Assembly (NCBI GenBank): GCA_946811695.1
Contig: OX328123.1
Location: 47,080,253 to 47,144,252 of the forward strand
Source: Gonocerus acuteangulatus
Lineage: Eukaryota > Arthropoda > Insecta > Hemiptera > Coreidae
DNA length: 64,000 nt
Reading direction: 5' to 3'
In this document: positions 19,039-30,819 of the stretch, piece after piece
Numbering within the stretch: the first letter of the stretch is position 1
How the letters are laid out: the number at the start of each line of letters is the position of its first letter
Translations under genes and position numbers: made by a program
Notes under the pieces: generated by a model
The model's input: only the letters and a program-made list of their open reading frames with translations
What the model was told of the DNA's origin: nothing
The model's database searches: none

Positions 19039-19046
19039 TATATATA
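18974..19046. repeat. (TA)n microsatellite next to mariner insertion
   Basis: About 70 bp of TA, directly abutting the mariner end; its last TA is the mariner target. Confidence 0.95.
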
Positions 19047-20125
19047 CAGGGTGTCCCCAAAATAAACGGCAAAACTTTGGGAATTGATGCAGGATGTAAA
19101 AGAAAGAAAAAAAAGTCCTTTGGCATTTTTCTCGTTTTTGCTTTGTTTCCAAGAAAAACGCAAAAAAACTAAAACACAATTGTGCATAGAAATTCTTTCA
19201 TAATTCCTATATAAGAATCAATAAATGTATGTTTTATCTTCCACCCCCCTCTACCCACTCCCCTCTCCCCCCAAAAAAACTACAAAAAATCTTCTTGGTA
19301 AAAAAAATTAAACGACGACATGTAAAGCTGCAAGTTCAAAATAATTTAAAACAGCTAATTTTCTTCGGAAAAGAGCTAACACAAAACATAAAACTTTCAA
19401 TTCTTAATAAAATTAAAGTTTAAATTTTTAAAACAGTTTAACATTCAGCAATACAGGCATCACAACGCAAATTGACAGACAGGATGGTAATTTTGCATTG
19501 CATGCGATGGATGAGGTGCTCCCTTGAGCCAATGGGCTTCCTGTAGACCAAATCTTTAATTTGTCCTCAAGCAATGAAATTCAAGGGCATGAGGTCTGAA
19601 AATTGCCCCGGTTAAGATACTGGCCCACCATGTCCTATCCAAAGCCATGGATTGTTACTCTCCAACCAATTTTGAATGGTAGTGGACTCCCGTAGTGGAC
19701 TGGACAACTGTCGATGTGGAACCAGCTTCCAAATCTTTGTGTCAAAAGTACTTCCTCCAAGAATAACGACTGTTTATTGTCGAGGAATGCGTGGACTGTG
19801 TTAAGTCGAGTGACCAAAAACTGGAGACCTATTATTTCAATACACATAAAATCAGAGGCATACTCACTCCTATATTTTTGGGGTGGGGGGATTAAAGGAG
19901 GTGGGGCTGGTAGGGTGTGTGGAGGGAGTAGAAGATAAAACATATACTTTTAATCATTTTTAGATAGGTGTTATGAAAGAATGCCTATTCAAAATTGGTA
20001 TTAGTTGTTTGCGTTTTTCTTGGAAACGAAGCAAAAACGAGAAATACACCAAAGGACTTGTTTTCTTTCTCTTTTCATTCTGCATTGATTCCTGAAGTTA
20101 TGCCGTTTATTTTGGGGAGACCCTG
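19047..20125 (-). mobile_element. mariner-like element with long inverted repeats, defective
   Basis: Ends CAGGGTGTCCCCAAAATAAA and its inverse TTTATTTTGGGGAGACCCTG, flanked by TA on both sides. Homology of the two ends extends about 230 bp (19047-19280 against 19880-20125, e.g. TCTCGTTTTTGCTT-GTTTCC). On the minus strand transposase remnants read SCPVHY and, in shifted frames, NNPW-WIG-GGPVS and DLVYRKPI, the C-terminal catalytic part of mariner transposases. Multiple stops and frameshifts; N-terminal part missing. Confidence 0.75.
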
Positions 20126-20897
20126 TATCTATACATACATACATATATATATATATTGAGACTTTATTTGAAGATATAAAATACAACATTAGCAATACAC
20201 AAAAACATTATTGTACAAATTGGCCAATGATACAGAGATACAAAATGAGCGTCTCCTTCGCTCAAGATTTGCAAGACTTGCAGACAAGCCTTGCTTATAT
20301 TGTTCTCTCCTAATTATAATGTCTGAATAAACTAGGCAATCCTTTTCAAACTAATTTTTGAATACACTATAAATAAAGCTACAAAAGACAATAAGAATTA
20401 CTTATAGTACTATTACAAATAGCCGATGTATCTATGAACCTTAGATAAATAACAACAAAATATGAGGAAAATACATGTATGATTAGGTCAAATATAAAAA
20501 AAAAACAAAAAACAAAACTAAGATAAATAACCACTGGATTCAACCACAATTCCTTAGTACAAAGATTAGATGGCTTAGTACTGCACTTAGAAATAATTAA
20601 ATAACTATAGGAGAAAAATAAGGCAATTATAAAAAATCAACCTAAACAGATAACCATAGAGTAAAATAAAAGAATACAAACTTGCAGTCAAATAGAATAA
20701 AAATAAATAAAAAGACTATACATAATTAAAAGGGTCAGTCAATTAACACACTATACATTACATGCTAACTGTGGTAACTACATGTTAATAAACATAATAC
20801 TCAATTCTCAGTTTATGCTCAAAAATATTAAATTTAACACCATAAATGCAAAAATAATGACTCAATATCAGCGGCCCTGCACTGATAAGAGAGCCCT

Positions 20898-21932
20898 TCA
20901 TCTGCCGAAGATGATACTAGACCCTTTCAAAACACGTGCTGTTATTTTCCTAAGGCATGTTGCAGAAACACCAAGGTCTTTAAGACTCCTCGCAGAGGCT
21001 CCGCACCAGACTCCCCTCCAGCTGATTGTGCAGGATGTAACATTCACATGAGTGTGAGGCACACCAAACATACGGCCAATTGCCAAGCGGACTTCAAGAG
21101 CACTATACTTCCTGCATTTCTCACGATGAGCCGAGCCAAGGTCAGGACTAGCATTAACTACTTGTGCAGCCACAATTGTCACTCTACCATCCCTAGCCGC
21201 AATAATGTCGGGCATCCAGCGGCGACCACCAGCTCTCAAAGTTGTCTCAACATGGACCTCGTAACCCTTCTTGGCAAGGTTATCCCCCAATACTCCAACC
21301 ACAGAATCATGCCTTAAGCATCGGCCTTCATGTGACACATAGCACTTTTGGACAGCGTGAGTACCGGTTTCATTCTCTAAACAACCAGCCCTGCAATGAA
21401 GTACCCGACCCTCACGCCTACCTCTTGTGCACCTAACAGTTGTCGGTAAGGCATTGATGTGAGTTCGGGCAAACTGGACGAAATCCCAGCCAGTTAGGAA
21501 TTCCGATCCCTTGTGCAACCAATAGGAAGAGGCTTTACTTGCGTTGGACTCCCTGAGCCCAGTTCCATCATTAGAGGAATAGAGCTTCTTAGCCCACCAA
21601 TCCTTTCTGCTCTGAGGGTACCATGCATCTTCGCTCAAACCCTGACGGATCAAAGCCACTCTTGCATCTCGTATCCTTCTGGTCACTGACGCTGAAGAAA
21701 ACGCAGCCCTCGCCTCAGCCAATCCAGAAATCTCCAACCTAAGAAGTCGTCCCAGTGTCAACGGAGGAACGAGGACGTTCATACAGAACACTCCTAACCC
21801 CTCACTCCCACATGATGCATGAAAATATCCTAGGGGCACATCTCTAGAGAGTTTTAACCATCTTCTAACAGCAGCTCTGACCTTTACGTCAATCTTTCTT
21901 AGTGTCTGACCCGATGAACCTCCGAGAGCCAT
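20898..21932 (-). pseudogene. R2-like LINE: thumb, zinc knuckle and endonuclease
   Basis: 344 codons. After the RT thumb (KIDVKVRAAVRRWLKL, FHASCGSEGLG) comes a Cys/His cluster (CRAGCLENETGTHAVQKC) and a restriction-like endonuclease with the PD...D signature (WMPDIIAARDGR). This domain nicks the target to prime reverse transcription in R2-type LINEs. It is the longest intact LINE frame here; only the frameshift to the RT frame and the missing 5' half show that the copy is dead. Confidence 0.85.
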
Positions 21933-22408
21933 AACTTCTGTTGTGGCTTAAGAGGTGCTTGTCCAATTCTTTGGAGTGGTACATCTAGGCTTACATCAGG
22001 CCCCTGCGCGCCTTGATTTTTATAAAGCACGCCTAAATACGTTATTGAATCAAGGTACCTCATCTGTCCAACAGGAGCTCCACCGATGTAAAACATAACG
22101 TCCTCAATCACATTCATCTTGTGCATCATGGGAGCCGGCATCAGAGAGAGGGTTCGGCACTTGCTCGGACTAAGCTCCATCCCTAACTTGGAGACGGCAG
22201 ACTTCACTCTTGAGAGAGCAAACTGCATGCCAGCAACTGAAGAGGTAACCAAGACTAGGTCATCTGCAAAGGCCAGATAACAAATTTTCGTTCCTTCCAA
22301 GTAAAAGCCAACCTCGATTGGAACTGCCTGAAGAACCCAATCCATCGCGGGGTTGAACAGGCACGGAGACAATGGATCCCCCTCCCGCTTATGATTGGGT
22401 CTGTCCAA
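21899..22408 (-). pseudogene. R2-like LINE: reverse transcriptase, central part
   Basis: 169 codons with GDPLSPCLFNPAMDWVL, the catalytic FADDLVLVTSS box, KLGMELSPSKCRTLSL and YLGVLYK, in R2-clade order. The frame overlaps the downstream frame by about 34 bases, so a frameshift lies near 21900-21932. The polymerase fingers and the N-terminal DNA-binding zinc fingers are lost by 5' truncation. Confidence 0.85.
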
Positions 22409-22439
22409 TTCCTTCCATCAGTAATGCGGGTATATCCGG

Positions 22440-22441
<2 letters not shown>

Positions 22442-22501
<60 letters not shown>

Positions 22502-22521
22502 CACATACACACACACACACA
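22442..22521. repeat. (TA)n followed by (CA)n
   Basis: TA tract to about 22497, then CATACACATACACACAC, between the LINE 5' truncation point and a SINE. Confidence 0.95.
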
Positions 22522-22772
22522 CTTTTTCTTCTAGTGTCTTCGTTCATGGGTTGAATTCGGCCTCCCTGACCGTCCTTAGGCCAACCCAGCCTTTAATTAA
22601 TTAAATTAATAATGGGTACCTTGGGTGCTAATGACTCCAGCATTCGAAGCAGCCAAGGGGAAAATCAGGCGGCTGGAGCATAGTACTGACCACACTATCG
22701 CCCTAGTGTGTCGTATGGTCATGAATCAGATACCTCTATAGTATCTGGCCCTCGTGGCATGTCACGGGACTG

Positions 22773-22774
<2 letters not shown>
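22522..22774 (+). mobile_element. SINE-A, 5' truncated (tRNA head missing)
   Basis: Matches SINE-A from TTTTTCTTCTAGTG through CTTTAATTAATTAAATTAAT, GGGTGCTAATGACTC, CACACTATC and the end CGGGACTGA, then TATATA. The tRNA-like head is absent. Confidence 0.75.

Positions 22775-22835
<61 letters not shown>
22775..22835. repeat. (TA)n microsatellite
   Basis: About 60 bp TA between SINE-A and the Tc1 relic. Confidence 0.95.
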
Positions 22836-22840
<5 letters not shown>

Positions 22841-22867
22841 TAAACACACACATATACATATACATAC

Positions 22868-23966
22868 ATAGTGGCTCTCAGTCAAAATGATGCAAACCAA
22901 GATTCCTATTTCTATTGCTAGATACTCTCAATTTGTTAAAATTTAAATGCAAATGAACTTGAGGGCAAAATGATTCACTGTCTTACATTAAATTTATATA
23001 ATCAATTTAACTCTACAACATTTATTCAAATAGAAAAAAAAAAAAAACTTGTAGGGATTGAAGGTGAGAGTGAAAAAGATGCAATGTTTTCTTCTGTTTA
23101 GAAAATAAGTATTCTTCAATTCCTGGGTACATTAGTTTACTAATATTTTAATTCCTTTTCAATCTTTTAATGAAAAAAATAAATAAACAGTCGAACATGG
23201 AGATGGGCATGTTATGGTTTGGGGGTGTATGGCTGCTTTGGGAGTAGGAAATCTTCATTTTATTGAGGGAACAATGGATAAACATTTATATTGTGACGTC
23301 CTGAAAAAAATCTCGCCACCCAGCTTGGAATAACAAATTATTTTGCTTTTTATAAACATAATGATCCCCAGCATTCTTCTTATCTAGCGAGTTCATATAG
23401 TTGCTTCAAGACTATAAAAGCACCCCTCCAATCACATGCCCTCGACATCATAGAGAATTTAAGGAGTAAATTAGGAACGGAAGTGAGGAATCATAAGATA
23501 TCAAACAGAAAAGAACTCAACCAAAAGATTCCAGAAAAATGGGATAAGAGAAGTCCATCTTACACAGAAAAGCTTGACTAATCCATGCCCAATTGTTTGA
23601 AAGATGTTAAAAATAACAAACATCGGCACTAATTGCCTAGATGTCGATGCACCGAAAAAGGAAAAAAAAGAAAAAAAAAAAAAAAAAAAGGATTACCTAC
23701 AAAGTACTGACATTTAAAATATTCTTGAATTCTTGGAAGTTTTCCATTTTGCACCATTTTCATTGTGACATTAGAAGTGTACAGTAATGTATAAAGGTTT
23801 TGTTTAATTTTATGATTTAATCTCAAATAAATGTTTAACTATTGTATATTCTAGCCTGATGATCCTACTGTGTTTTTTTGTAAACAATGATCTTTGAGAA
23901 TAAATTCTGGCTTGGTATAAAAATTTTTTTTTAAAGTAAATATCTTGCATCATTTCGACTGTGATA
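22868..23966 (+). pseudogene. Tc1-type transposon relic, C-terminal transposase
   Basis: Tc1/mariner superfamily. Inverted ends: GTCAAAATGATGCAA at 22881 and TTGCATCATTTCGAC at 23945. The plus strand reads VMVWGCMAALGVGNLHFIEG, then after a stop NDPQHSS, IIENLRSKL and KWDKRSPSYTEKL, the catalytic C-terminal half. The conserved Asp of the QDNDPKH motif is changed (YKHNDPQH), and stops interrupt the frame. The N-terminal DNA-binding part is deleted. A run of A at 23660-23690 is secondary. Confidence 0.75.
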
Positions 23967-23971
23967 TATAT

Positions 23972-24060
23972 ACTAGCTGACCTGGCAAACATTGTTTTGC
24001 CATATAATTTATTTCTAGGTGGCTATTTTGATAGTCAAATAAACAATAACTAAGTTATTG
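23972..24060 (-). mobile_element. Helitron 3' end (minus)
   Basis: ACTAGCTGACC followed by the hairpin GGCAAACATTGTTTTGCC: in reverse, a hairpin then GGTCAGCTAG and T, the Helitron 3' signature. Only the terminal part is recognised. Confidence 0.55.
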
Positions 24061-25202
24061 TAAGTGTCTTGGGATGTGGTCTTTGACTGAAAGAATAGAG
24101 CGTTGTGAACGATGACATCCTATAAAAATAACAATACACCAAACATATATTTTTTTAATTCAATGTACTTTATTATCTTAACTAATATATTTCAAATTAT
24201 ATCTCTATCACTAATTATGACAATAAAAAAAGAACAATATCAATTTCCTAGTACAGTGGAGTGTACAATATTTTTGGTTAGTCCATCTTTAGCCAACACA
24301 AACAAACTTTTCCCTCCTTCAAACTTGATGGTTTGAAAAGAGAAATGCTCGATTGCTTTTAAAAAAATGAAAATGAAATAAATAAAAATAGTAAAAATTT
24401 AAATTAAAAAAAAAAACAATAATAATAAAAATAATATATATAAAATTATAAATACATAAATAAAATAATCTAATGAGCATTTTATTTCTACATGTCCTAT
24501 CTAGATTTTGTCTATCAACTTGGTGGCCCTTAAAAATTCAAAAAGCCGCTCTACTTAGTTGGTATGATCACCTAGAATTTGATCTAAGGAATCTGATAGT
24601 TGGTGTTGCTCATAAGCAATTAGTCAAGATGTGCTTCACAGTGAGGATCACATTGCATGAGTTACAAATTGGTGGAGGGTCCTCTGACATATGGAAGGAA
24701 TTTCAAAAGACCCTCCACCAATTTATAACTCATTCGAATGCATTTGAATTCAATTAGATCATCTGCGGGAATAATGATGGCCGAAAACTGTGTAGGGAGT
24801 GTGAAGAAGACAGGAGGTTTCGTTCTGATCCCTACTCCGTGCTGTTTACTGGATGAATGTATGTATGAATAAGGTTTACGGACGAAGAACGTCAAAGGTT
24901 ACCATCGTCCTGATTTTTTTACTGGATGAGACCGGTAGACGCCAGGCAGGGATAACTCATCGAGTGATGAATGATGTTCAGCTATCGCCCACCAAGGATG
25001 AAAATTGTTAGCTATTATAAAATGCAGATTGGCGGTAGAAGGGTCAAAAGTTAGGGTAGTATGCATTTTGTGGTGCCAAATCATAAAAAAAAAATTAAAT
25101 ATTTTGTTAAAAAAATATTTTTTGGGTGAGCACCCCTTATCGCTTAGGGGTATGAAAAATATTTTACTTCCTATTCTCACACCTACTGAATATACACAAA
25201 AA
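24061..25202. other. unclassified region with a 23-bp hairpin
   Basis: Contains inverted arms at 24659-24681 and 24709-24731 (GAGTTACAAATTGGTGGAGG against its inverse, one mismatch, 27-nt loop). The minus frames at 24662-24895 and 24899-25180 (LSLPGVYRSHPVKK, FFVRKPYSYIHSSS) look protein-like but no family could be named; a stop separates them. Possibly an unrecognised transposon. Confidence 0.35.
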
Positions 25203-25864
25203 AAGTCCGACTCACAGGAACTGCATCATCTTAGCGCGGTTCCGTTCTTATTCCTAGTGTCATTTGAAAAGAATGAAATAGAAACACTTATTATTTTGGT
25301 CCGATCTTTCTTGAAATGTTTTATGACAAAGGGCCAGCGTACCCTTTTACCTGGAACACCCTAAAGCTGGCTTGGCCAGGCTCCACTGCTACAGACATGA
25401 AATTCTTATTTCATTGTTCAATGTATTCAAAAATATCAAAATGTTTCTAATTTCTAAATGTTTCTAAAAATAAATATAATTTAAAACAACCAATTAAAAA
25501 GGGAGCTAAACAACTACGAAAACCCGTTCAAAAGAACAAAACAAACACATTCAAAGTTTTAAACACTGTTTTCTCCGATTGACATCGGCTAATCAAAAAT
25601 CTACTCAGAATATTAATTATAGAGAATTTAGTAAGCTTTCAAATAGTTTTTATCCACTTACCACGATTTCCTAACTGTTTTCGAGATATTAAGGAAAATA
25701 TGCGAAGTTCCCAAAACTTTTCATGTCTCTTAATAAAATATTTTATTCTAATTCTTCCTTAACTCCAAAAATAACCAAAATTTACACATCTTTGTATGTA
25801 TGAATTTCAAAATGCAGAAAATATGTTAACCGAATCTCATGATTCTAAGTAACCAAACCAAAAA
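25203..25864 (+). mobile_element. H1 element copy 3, left part
   Basis: Left end AAAGTCCGACTCACAGGAAC and left hairpin, about 600 bp of body, then directly abuts the left end of copy 4. The right end is absent. Confidence 0.65.
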
Positions 25865-25906
25865 AAAGTCCGACTCGCAGGAACTGCGTCATCTTAGCGC
25901 GGTTCC

Positions 25907-26116
25907 AGTATTTTTTTTTTTTTTTTTTTTTTGTTTTTTTTTGTTTTTTTTTACGGCACATCTACATCTAGGTCATTAGCGCCGACATCTAGGGTGTAGC
26001 GAGGAATTTCACCAGCGAGCCGTGGGATGATGAAATTCCTGCCGGAGGTTGGGAATCGAACCCACCATCTCCCGCTTATGAATCCAAGGCGCTAGCCATT
26101 AGACCACGGGAGACCC
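25907..26116 (-). mobile_element. SINE-B (tRNA-headed) inside H1 copy 4
   Basis: On minus: a tRNA-like head with A box (TGGTCTAATGGCTAGCG) and perfect B box (GGGTTCGATTCCC), a body, the tail GGCGCTAATGACC...GATGTGCCGTAAAA and a long A run. CGGTTCC on both sides (25900 and 26117) is a 7-bp target duplication in the H1 left hairpin. Confidence 0.8.
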
Positions 26117-27469
26117 CGGTTCCTGTTCATATCCCTATTCTCATTTGAAAAGCATAGAATAGAAACAGATAATATTTTCCTCGGCCTTTGTTCAAAGGGT
26201 TTTATGGCTGGCTATACCTGGGGTCAGGTCCGCAAGACCCTAGAATCCTCTTCTACCGATACTTCATTTCATACGTTTCAATGAATTGGAAAATATCAAA
26301 ATTATTCACATATTCCTGTGTTCTTTTACTATAGTTATAATTCTACAAATAAAATCAATTAAAAAATAAAATAAAAAACCAACAGAATAAAGTCAATTGA
26401 AAATATTCAAAAGACGTCATCGAATCTCTTTCTCTTGGCAAGCTATGTTTCTAACAATGAATTGTTTTTCTTATTTTACATAATCTTTTTTATTGTCAAA
26501 TACATTATCCAACTTTAAGCAATTAAAAAATAACAAGGAATAAAAACAGACAAAAAGAACTGTTCGAATAAACGAAATCAATTACTTCAAAGTTTAGGCA
26601 CTTATTTCTCCGATTGACATCGCTTATTCAAAGCTTTATTCAGAATTTTTTTTTTGTAGACCATTTAGTAAGCTTTCGAATGGTAACCTTTCGCTTCCCT
26701 AATTTTCAACCGTTTTCGAGATATTATTGAAAGTATACGAAGTGCCCAAAACTTTTCATTATTTTTAGCAACAGAAAATGGGTCTCATTTTACCTATCCT
26801 GTTTTACACACAAATACATTTTCGTAACATAAAAAATTACAAAAATAAATAGCAATAAAAAACTAAGGGAAAGAGACAATAATTACAAAAAGAACGACAA
26901 AAAACCGTTCATAAGAGCTAAACAGACGTATTTGAAGTTTTAAGCACTTATGTCTTCGATCGAGATCACCTAATCAAAAATTGTTTCAGAATCTTTTTTG
27001 TAGAGAATTTAGAAAGCTTTCAAATAGTTTCTATCCACTGATCATAATTTCCCAACCGCGTTCGAGATATTGATGAAAGTAAACGAAGTTCCCAAAACTT
27101 TTCATGTCTGTTCACAACATATTTTATTCTAACCCTTCCTCAACTCCAAACGTAACCAAAAGTTTAACATGTTAGTGTTGATGAAATTCAAACATGCAAA
27201 AAATGTTTTAACTGAATCCCATGATTGTAAGTACCAAAACCAAGCTAGGCTTTGTATTTGTGTCGGCAGATACCTGGGGTATATTTACAACTCTTGAGGA
27301 TTAACTCGTAGCAGGTACATTTTTTGTGGACCCACAGGCAGTGAACGGACTCTCTATTCCCTCAAAGTATCTAACCTGTGTGAAGTTGAATATTGTTTCT
27401 AATTATACGTATCCTGTTTTATTGACAAATACATTTGACTACTATAAGCAATTACAAACACTAGGGAAC

Positions 27470-27558
27470 ATGCCAAAGAACTCGGAGTAGGAGCCTTGAC
27501 AGTTTCAAGTCATTTGAAGGAAATCGGCAAATCCAAAACTGACATTTCATACGGTACA
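27470..27558 (+). pseudogene. mariner transposase DNA-binding fragment captured in H1
   Basis: One open stretch reads AKELGVGALTVSSHLKEIGK, the second helix-turn-helix of mariner/SETMAR-type transposases (family pattern LAEKFNV..TTVIRHLKQIGK). About 30 codons, then stop. No mariner ends surround it; it is embedded in H1 body sequence, as in Helitron capture of foreign fragments. Confidence 0.6.
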
Positions 27559-28499
27559 GCCTGATATATTTCTAGCAATGAATTGTTTTTCTTATTTTTA
27601 ATAATCTGTTTTATTGTCAAATACATTATCCTACTATAAGAAATGACAAAATAACAAGGAATAAAAACAAAAAAGAAGAATCGTTCAAATAAACGAAATC
27701 AATTACTTCAAAGTTTAAGCACGCATTTCTCCGATTGACATCGCCTAATCAAAAATTGTTTCAGAATCTTTTTTGTAGAACATTTAGTAAGCTGTCGCAT
27801 GGTAACCCTCCGTTTACCAATATTTCAAACAGTTTTCGAGATATTAGGGAAGGTATACGAAGTTCCCAAAACTTTTCATGTCTGTTAATAAAATATTTTA
27901 TTTTAATCCTTCCTTAACTCCAAACGTAACCAAAATTTCAACATATTAGTTTTAATGAAAGTAGAACATGTAGAAAATGTTTCAACTGAATCCTATGATT
28001 CTATGTACCCAAACCAAAAACGGTATTCGAAAACTATTTTTCTAATTTTCTCGAAAATGGTTAAAGCTATCGCCTTGGAAATGGTTTCATTCGTTTTCCT
28101 AGCCCAAGAAGCCTATAAAACGAGTACTTACAAGCTTATGAAGTCAAAAACGTAAGCGTTACGATTTTTTTTGCGCGAATTTCGCCCCAAACGCCATCTT
28201 CCAGTGGGCGGATTCTGCTGGTTAACGAACTTGACCTTTCAAATTGGACCACGGAATTTTGTACCAAATTTCATCACAATCGGACCATCAGGGAAGCCAG
28301 AAATGAGCGAACAGACAAATATATATATATATAAATAAATATATACATATATATATATATACAAATTTGAACCACCGTTATTTTCGGTTTCTAGGGGTTC
28401 TGAAACGCGAAATTTTCTAGTCGGCACTTCCGGATTGTTTCATTGTATCAACCTTATAAGCGGGGTTCCTCCCTATGGGGGAGGGAGGAACCGCGCTAA

Positions 28500-28786
28500 A
28501 ACTTGGTTTAACAACTATTTTTCCAATTTTCTCAGAAACGGATAAAGCTATCGCCTTAAAAATGGTTCCATTCGTTTTACTAGCCCAAGAAGCCTATAAA
28601 ACGAGTACTTACAAGCATATGATGTAAGTGTAAATATTTGTTTCGCGCGCATTTCACTCCAAAAACCATGTTCCGGTAGACGGATTCTGCTGGTTAACGA
28701 ACTTGACCTTTCAAATCAGACGAAAGATTTTTGTACCAAATTTCATCAAAATCGGACCATTATTGAGGCCAGGAAAGCGCGAACAG

Positions 28787-28834
<48 letters not shown>

Positions 28835-28905
28835 TTGAACCACCGTTATTTTCGTTCTCTAGGGGTTCTGAAACGTAAAATTTTCTAGTCGGAACTTCTA
28901 CTCTA
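28500..28905 (+). mobile_element. H1 right-part fragment
   Basis: Repeats the last 400 bp of H1 (TTTTCTCAGAAACGG, ATTTCATCAAAATCGGACC, GCGAACAGACAAA, TA tract at 28793-28830) but lacks the terminal hairpin. Diverged from the neighbours, so older. Confidence 0.65.
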
Positions 28906-28965
28906 CAAATAAAATTCTTAATACAAATAAATCAATTTTACAGACTTAGTATATTATATAATTTT

Positions 28966-29120
28966 AGCGCGGTTCCTCCCTCCCCCATAGGGAGGAACCC
29001 CGCTTATAAGGTTGATCTCATGACGCAATCCGGAAGTGCCGACTAGAAAATTTTGCGTTTCAGAACCCCTAGAGACCGAAAATGATAGTGCTTAAAATTT
29101 GTATATATATATATATATAT
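28966..29120 (-). mobile_element. H1 right-end fragment, inverted
   Basis: Inverted right hairpin (TTAGCGCGGTTCCTCCC...GGGAGGAACCCCGC), then CCGGAAGTGCCGACTAGAAA and a TA tract. The next H1 copy is inserted in that TA tract. Confidence 0.7.
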
Positions 29121-29166
29121 ATAAAAGTCCGACTCGCAGGAACTGCGTCATCTTAGCGCGGTTCCA

Positions 29167-29215
<49 letters not shown>

Positions 29216-29377
29216 GGCACATCTACATCTAGGTCATTAGCGCCGACATCCAGGGTGTAGCGAGGAATTTCACCAGCGAGCCGTGGGATGATAAAATTCC
29301 TGCCGGAGGTTGGGAATCGAACCCACCATCTCCCGCTTATGAATCCAAGGCGCTAGCCATTAGACCACGGGAGACCC
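29167..29377 (-). mobile_element. SINE-B inside H1 copy 5
   Basis: Same insertion at the same place with the same CGGTTCC duplication as in copy 4, so it was present before the copies separated. Confidence 0.8.
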
Positions 29378-30730
29378 CGGTTCCTGTTCATATCCCTATT
29401 CTCATTTGAAAAGCATAGAATAGAAACAGATAATATTTTCCTCGGCCTTTGTTCAAAGGGTTTTATGGCTGGCTATACCTGGGGTCAGGTCCGCAAGACC
29501 CTAGAATCCTCTTCTACCGATACTTCATTTCATACGTTTCAATGAATTGGAAAATATCAAAATTATTCACATATTCCTGTGTTCTTTTACTATAGTTATA
29601 ATTCTACAAATAAAATCAATTAAAAAATAAAATAAAAAACCAACAGAATAAAGTCAATTGAAAATATTCAAAAGACGTCATCGAATCTCTTTCTCTTGGC
29701 AAGCTATGTTTCTAACAATGAATTGTTTTTCTTATTTTACATAATCTTTTTTATTGTCAAATACATTATCCAACTTTAAGCAATTAAAAAATAACAAGGA
29801 ATAAAAACAGACAAAAAGAACTGTTCGAATAAACGAAATCAATTACTTCAAAGTTTAGGCACTTATTTCTCCGATTGACATCGCTTATTCAAAGCTTTAT
29901 TCAGAATTTTTTTTTTGTAGACCATTTAGTAAGCTTTCGAATGGTAACCTTTCGCTTCCCTAATTTTCAACCGTTTTCGAGATATTATTGAAAGTATACG
30001 AAGTGCCCAAAACTTTTCATTATTTTTAGCAACAGAAAATGGGTCTCATTTTACCTATCCTGTTTTACACACAAATACATTTTCGTAACATAAAAAATTA
30101 CAAAAATAAATAGCAATAAAAAACTAAGGGAAAGAGACAATAATTACAAAAAGAACGACAAAAAACCGTTCATAAGAGCTAAACAGACGTATTTGAAGTT
30201 TTAAGCACTTATGTCTTCGATCGAGATCACCTAATCAAAAATTGTTTCAGAATCTTTTTTGTAGAGAATTTAGAAAGCTTTCAAATAGTTTCTATCCACT
30301 GATCATAATTTCCCAACCGCGTTCGAGATATTGATGAAAGTAAACGAAGTTCCCAAAACTTTTCATGTCTGTTCACAACATATTTTATTCTAACCCTTCC
30401 TCAACTCCAAACGTAACCAAAAGTTTAACATGTTAGTTTTGATGAAATTCAAACATGCAAAAAATGTTTTAACTGAATCCCATGATTGTAAGTACCAAAA
30501 CCAAGCTAGGCTTTGTATTTGTGTCGGCAGATACCTGGGGTATATTTACAACTCTTGAGGATTAACTCGTAGCAGGTACATTTTTTGTGGACCCACAGGC
30601 AGTGAACGGACTCTCTATTCCCTCAAAGTATCTAATCTGTGTGAAGTTGAATATTGTTTCTAATTATACGTATCCTGTTTTATTGACAAATACATTTGAC
30701 TACTATAAGCAATTACAAACACTAGGGAAC

Positions 30731-30819
30731 ATGCCAAAGAACTCGGAGTAGGAGCCTTGACAGTTTCAAGTCATTTGAAGGAAATCGGCAAATCCAAAAC
30801 TGACATTTCATACGGTACA
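30731..30819 (+). pseudogene. captured mariner fragment in H1 copy 5
   Basis: Identical translation (LGVGALTVSSHLKEIGK) to the fragment in copy 4. Confidence 0.6.

Larger units (their letters stand above)
20157..22441 (-). mobile_element. R2-clade non-LTR retrotransposon, 5' truncated
   Basis: A LINE with R2-type reverse transcriptase and a restriction-like endonuclease. On the minus strand it runs from the (TA)n at 22442, where the 5' part is missing, through two coding pieces to a 740-bp 3' UTR ending AATAAAGTCTCAA in another TA tract at 20156. R2 elements normally sit in 28S rRNA genes; here both flanks are TA repeats. Confidence 0.8.
25865..28499 (+). mobile_element. H1 element copy 4, complete 2.64 kb, recently duplicated
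   Basis: Runs from the H1 left end (AAAGTCCGACTCGCAGG) to the right hairpin and CGCGCTAA. It carries SINE-B inside its left hairpin, a captured mariner fragment, and (TA)n near the right end. It is nearly identical to 29124-31761: by eye only a few substitutions plus length changes in T runs. The identity starts and stops exactly at the element ends. No transposase of its own. Confidence 0.75.
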
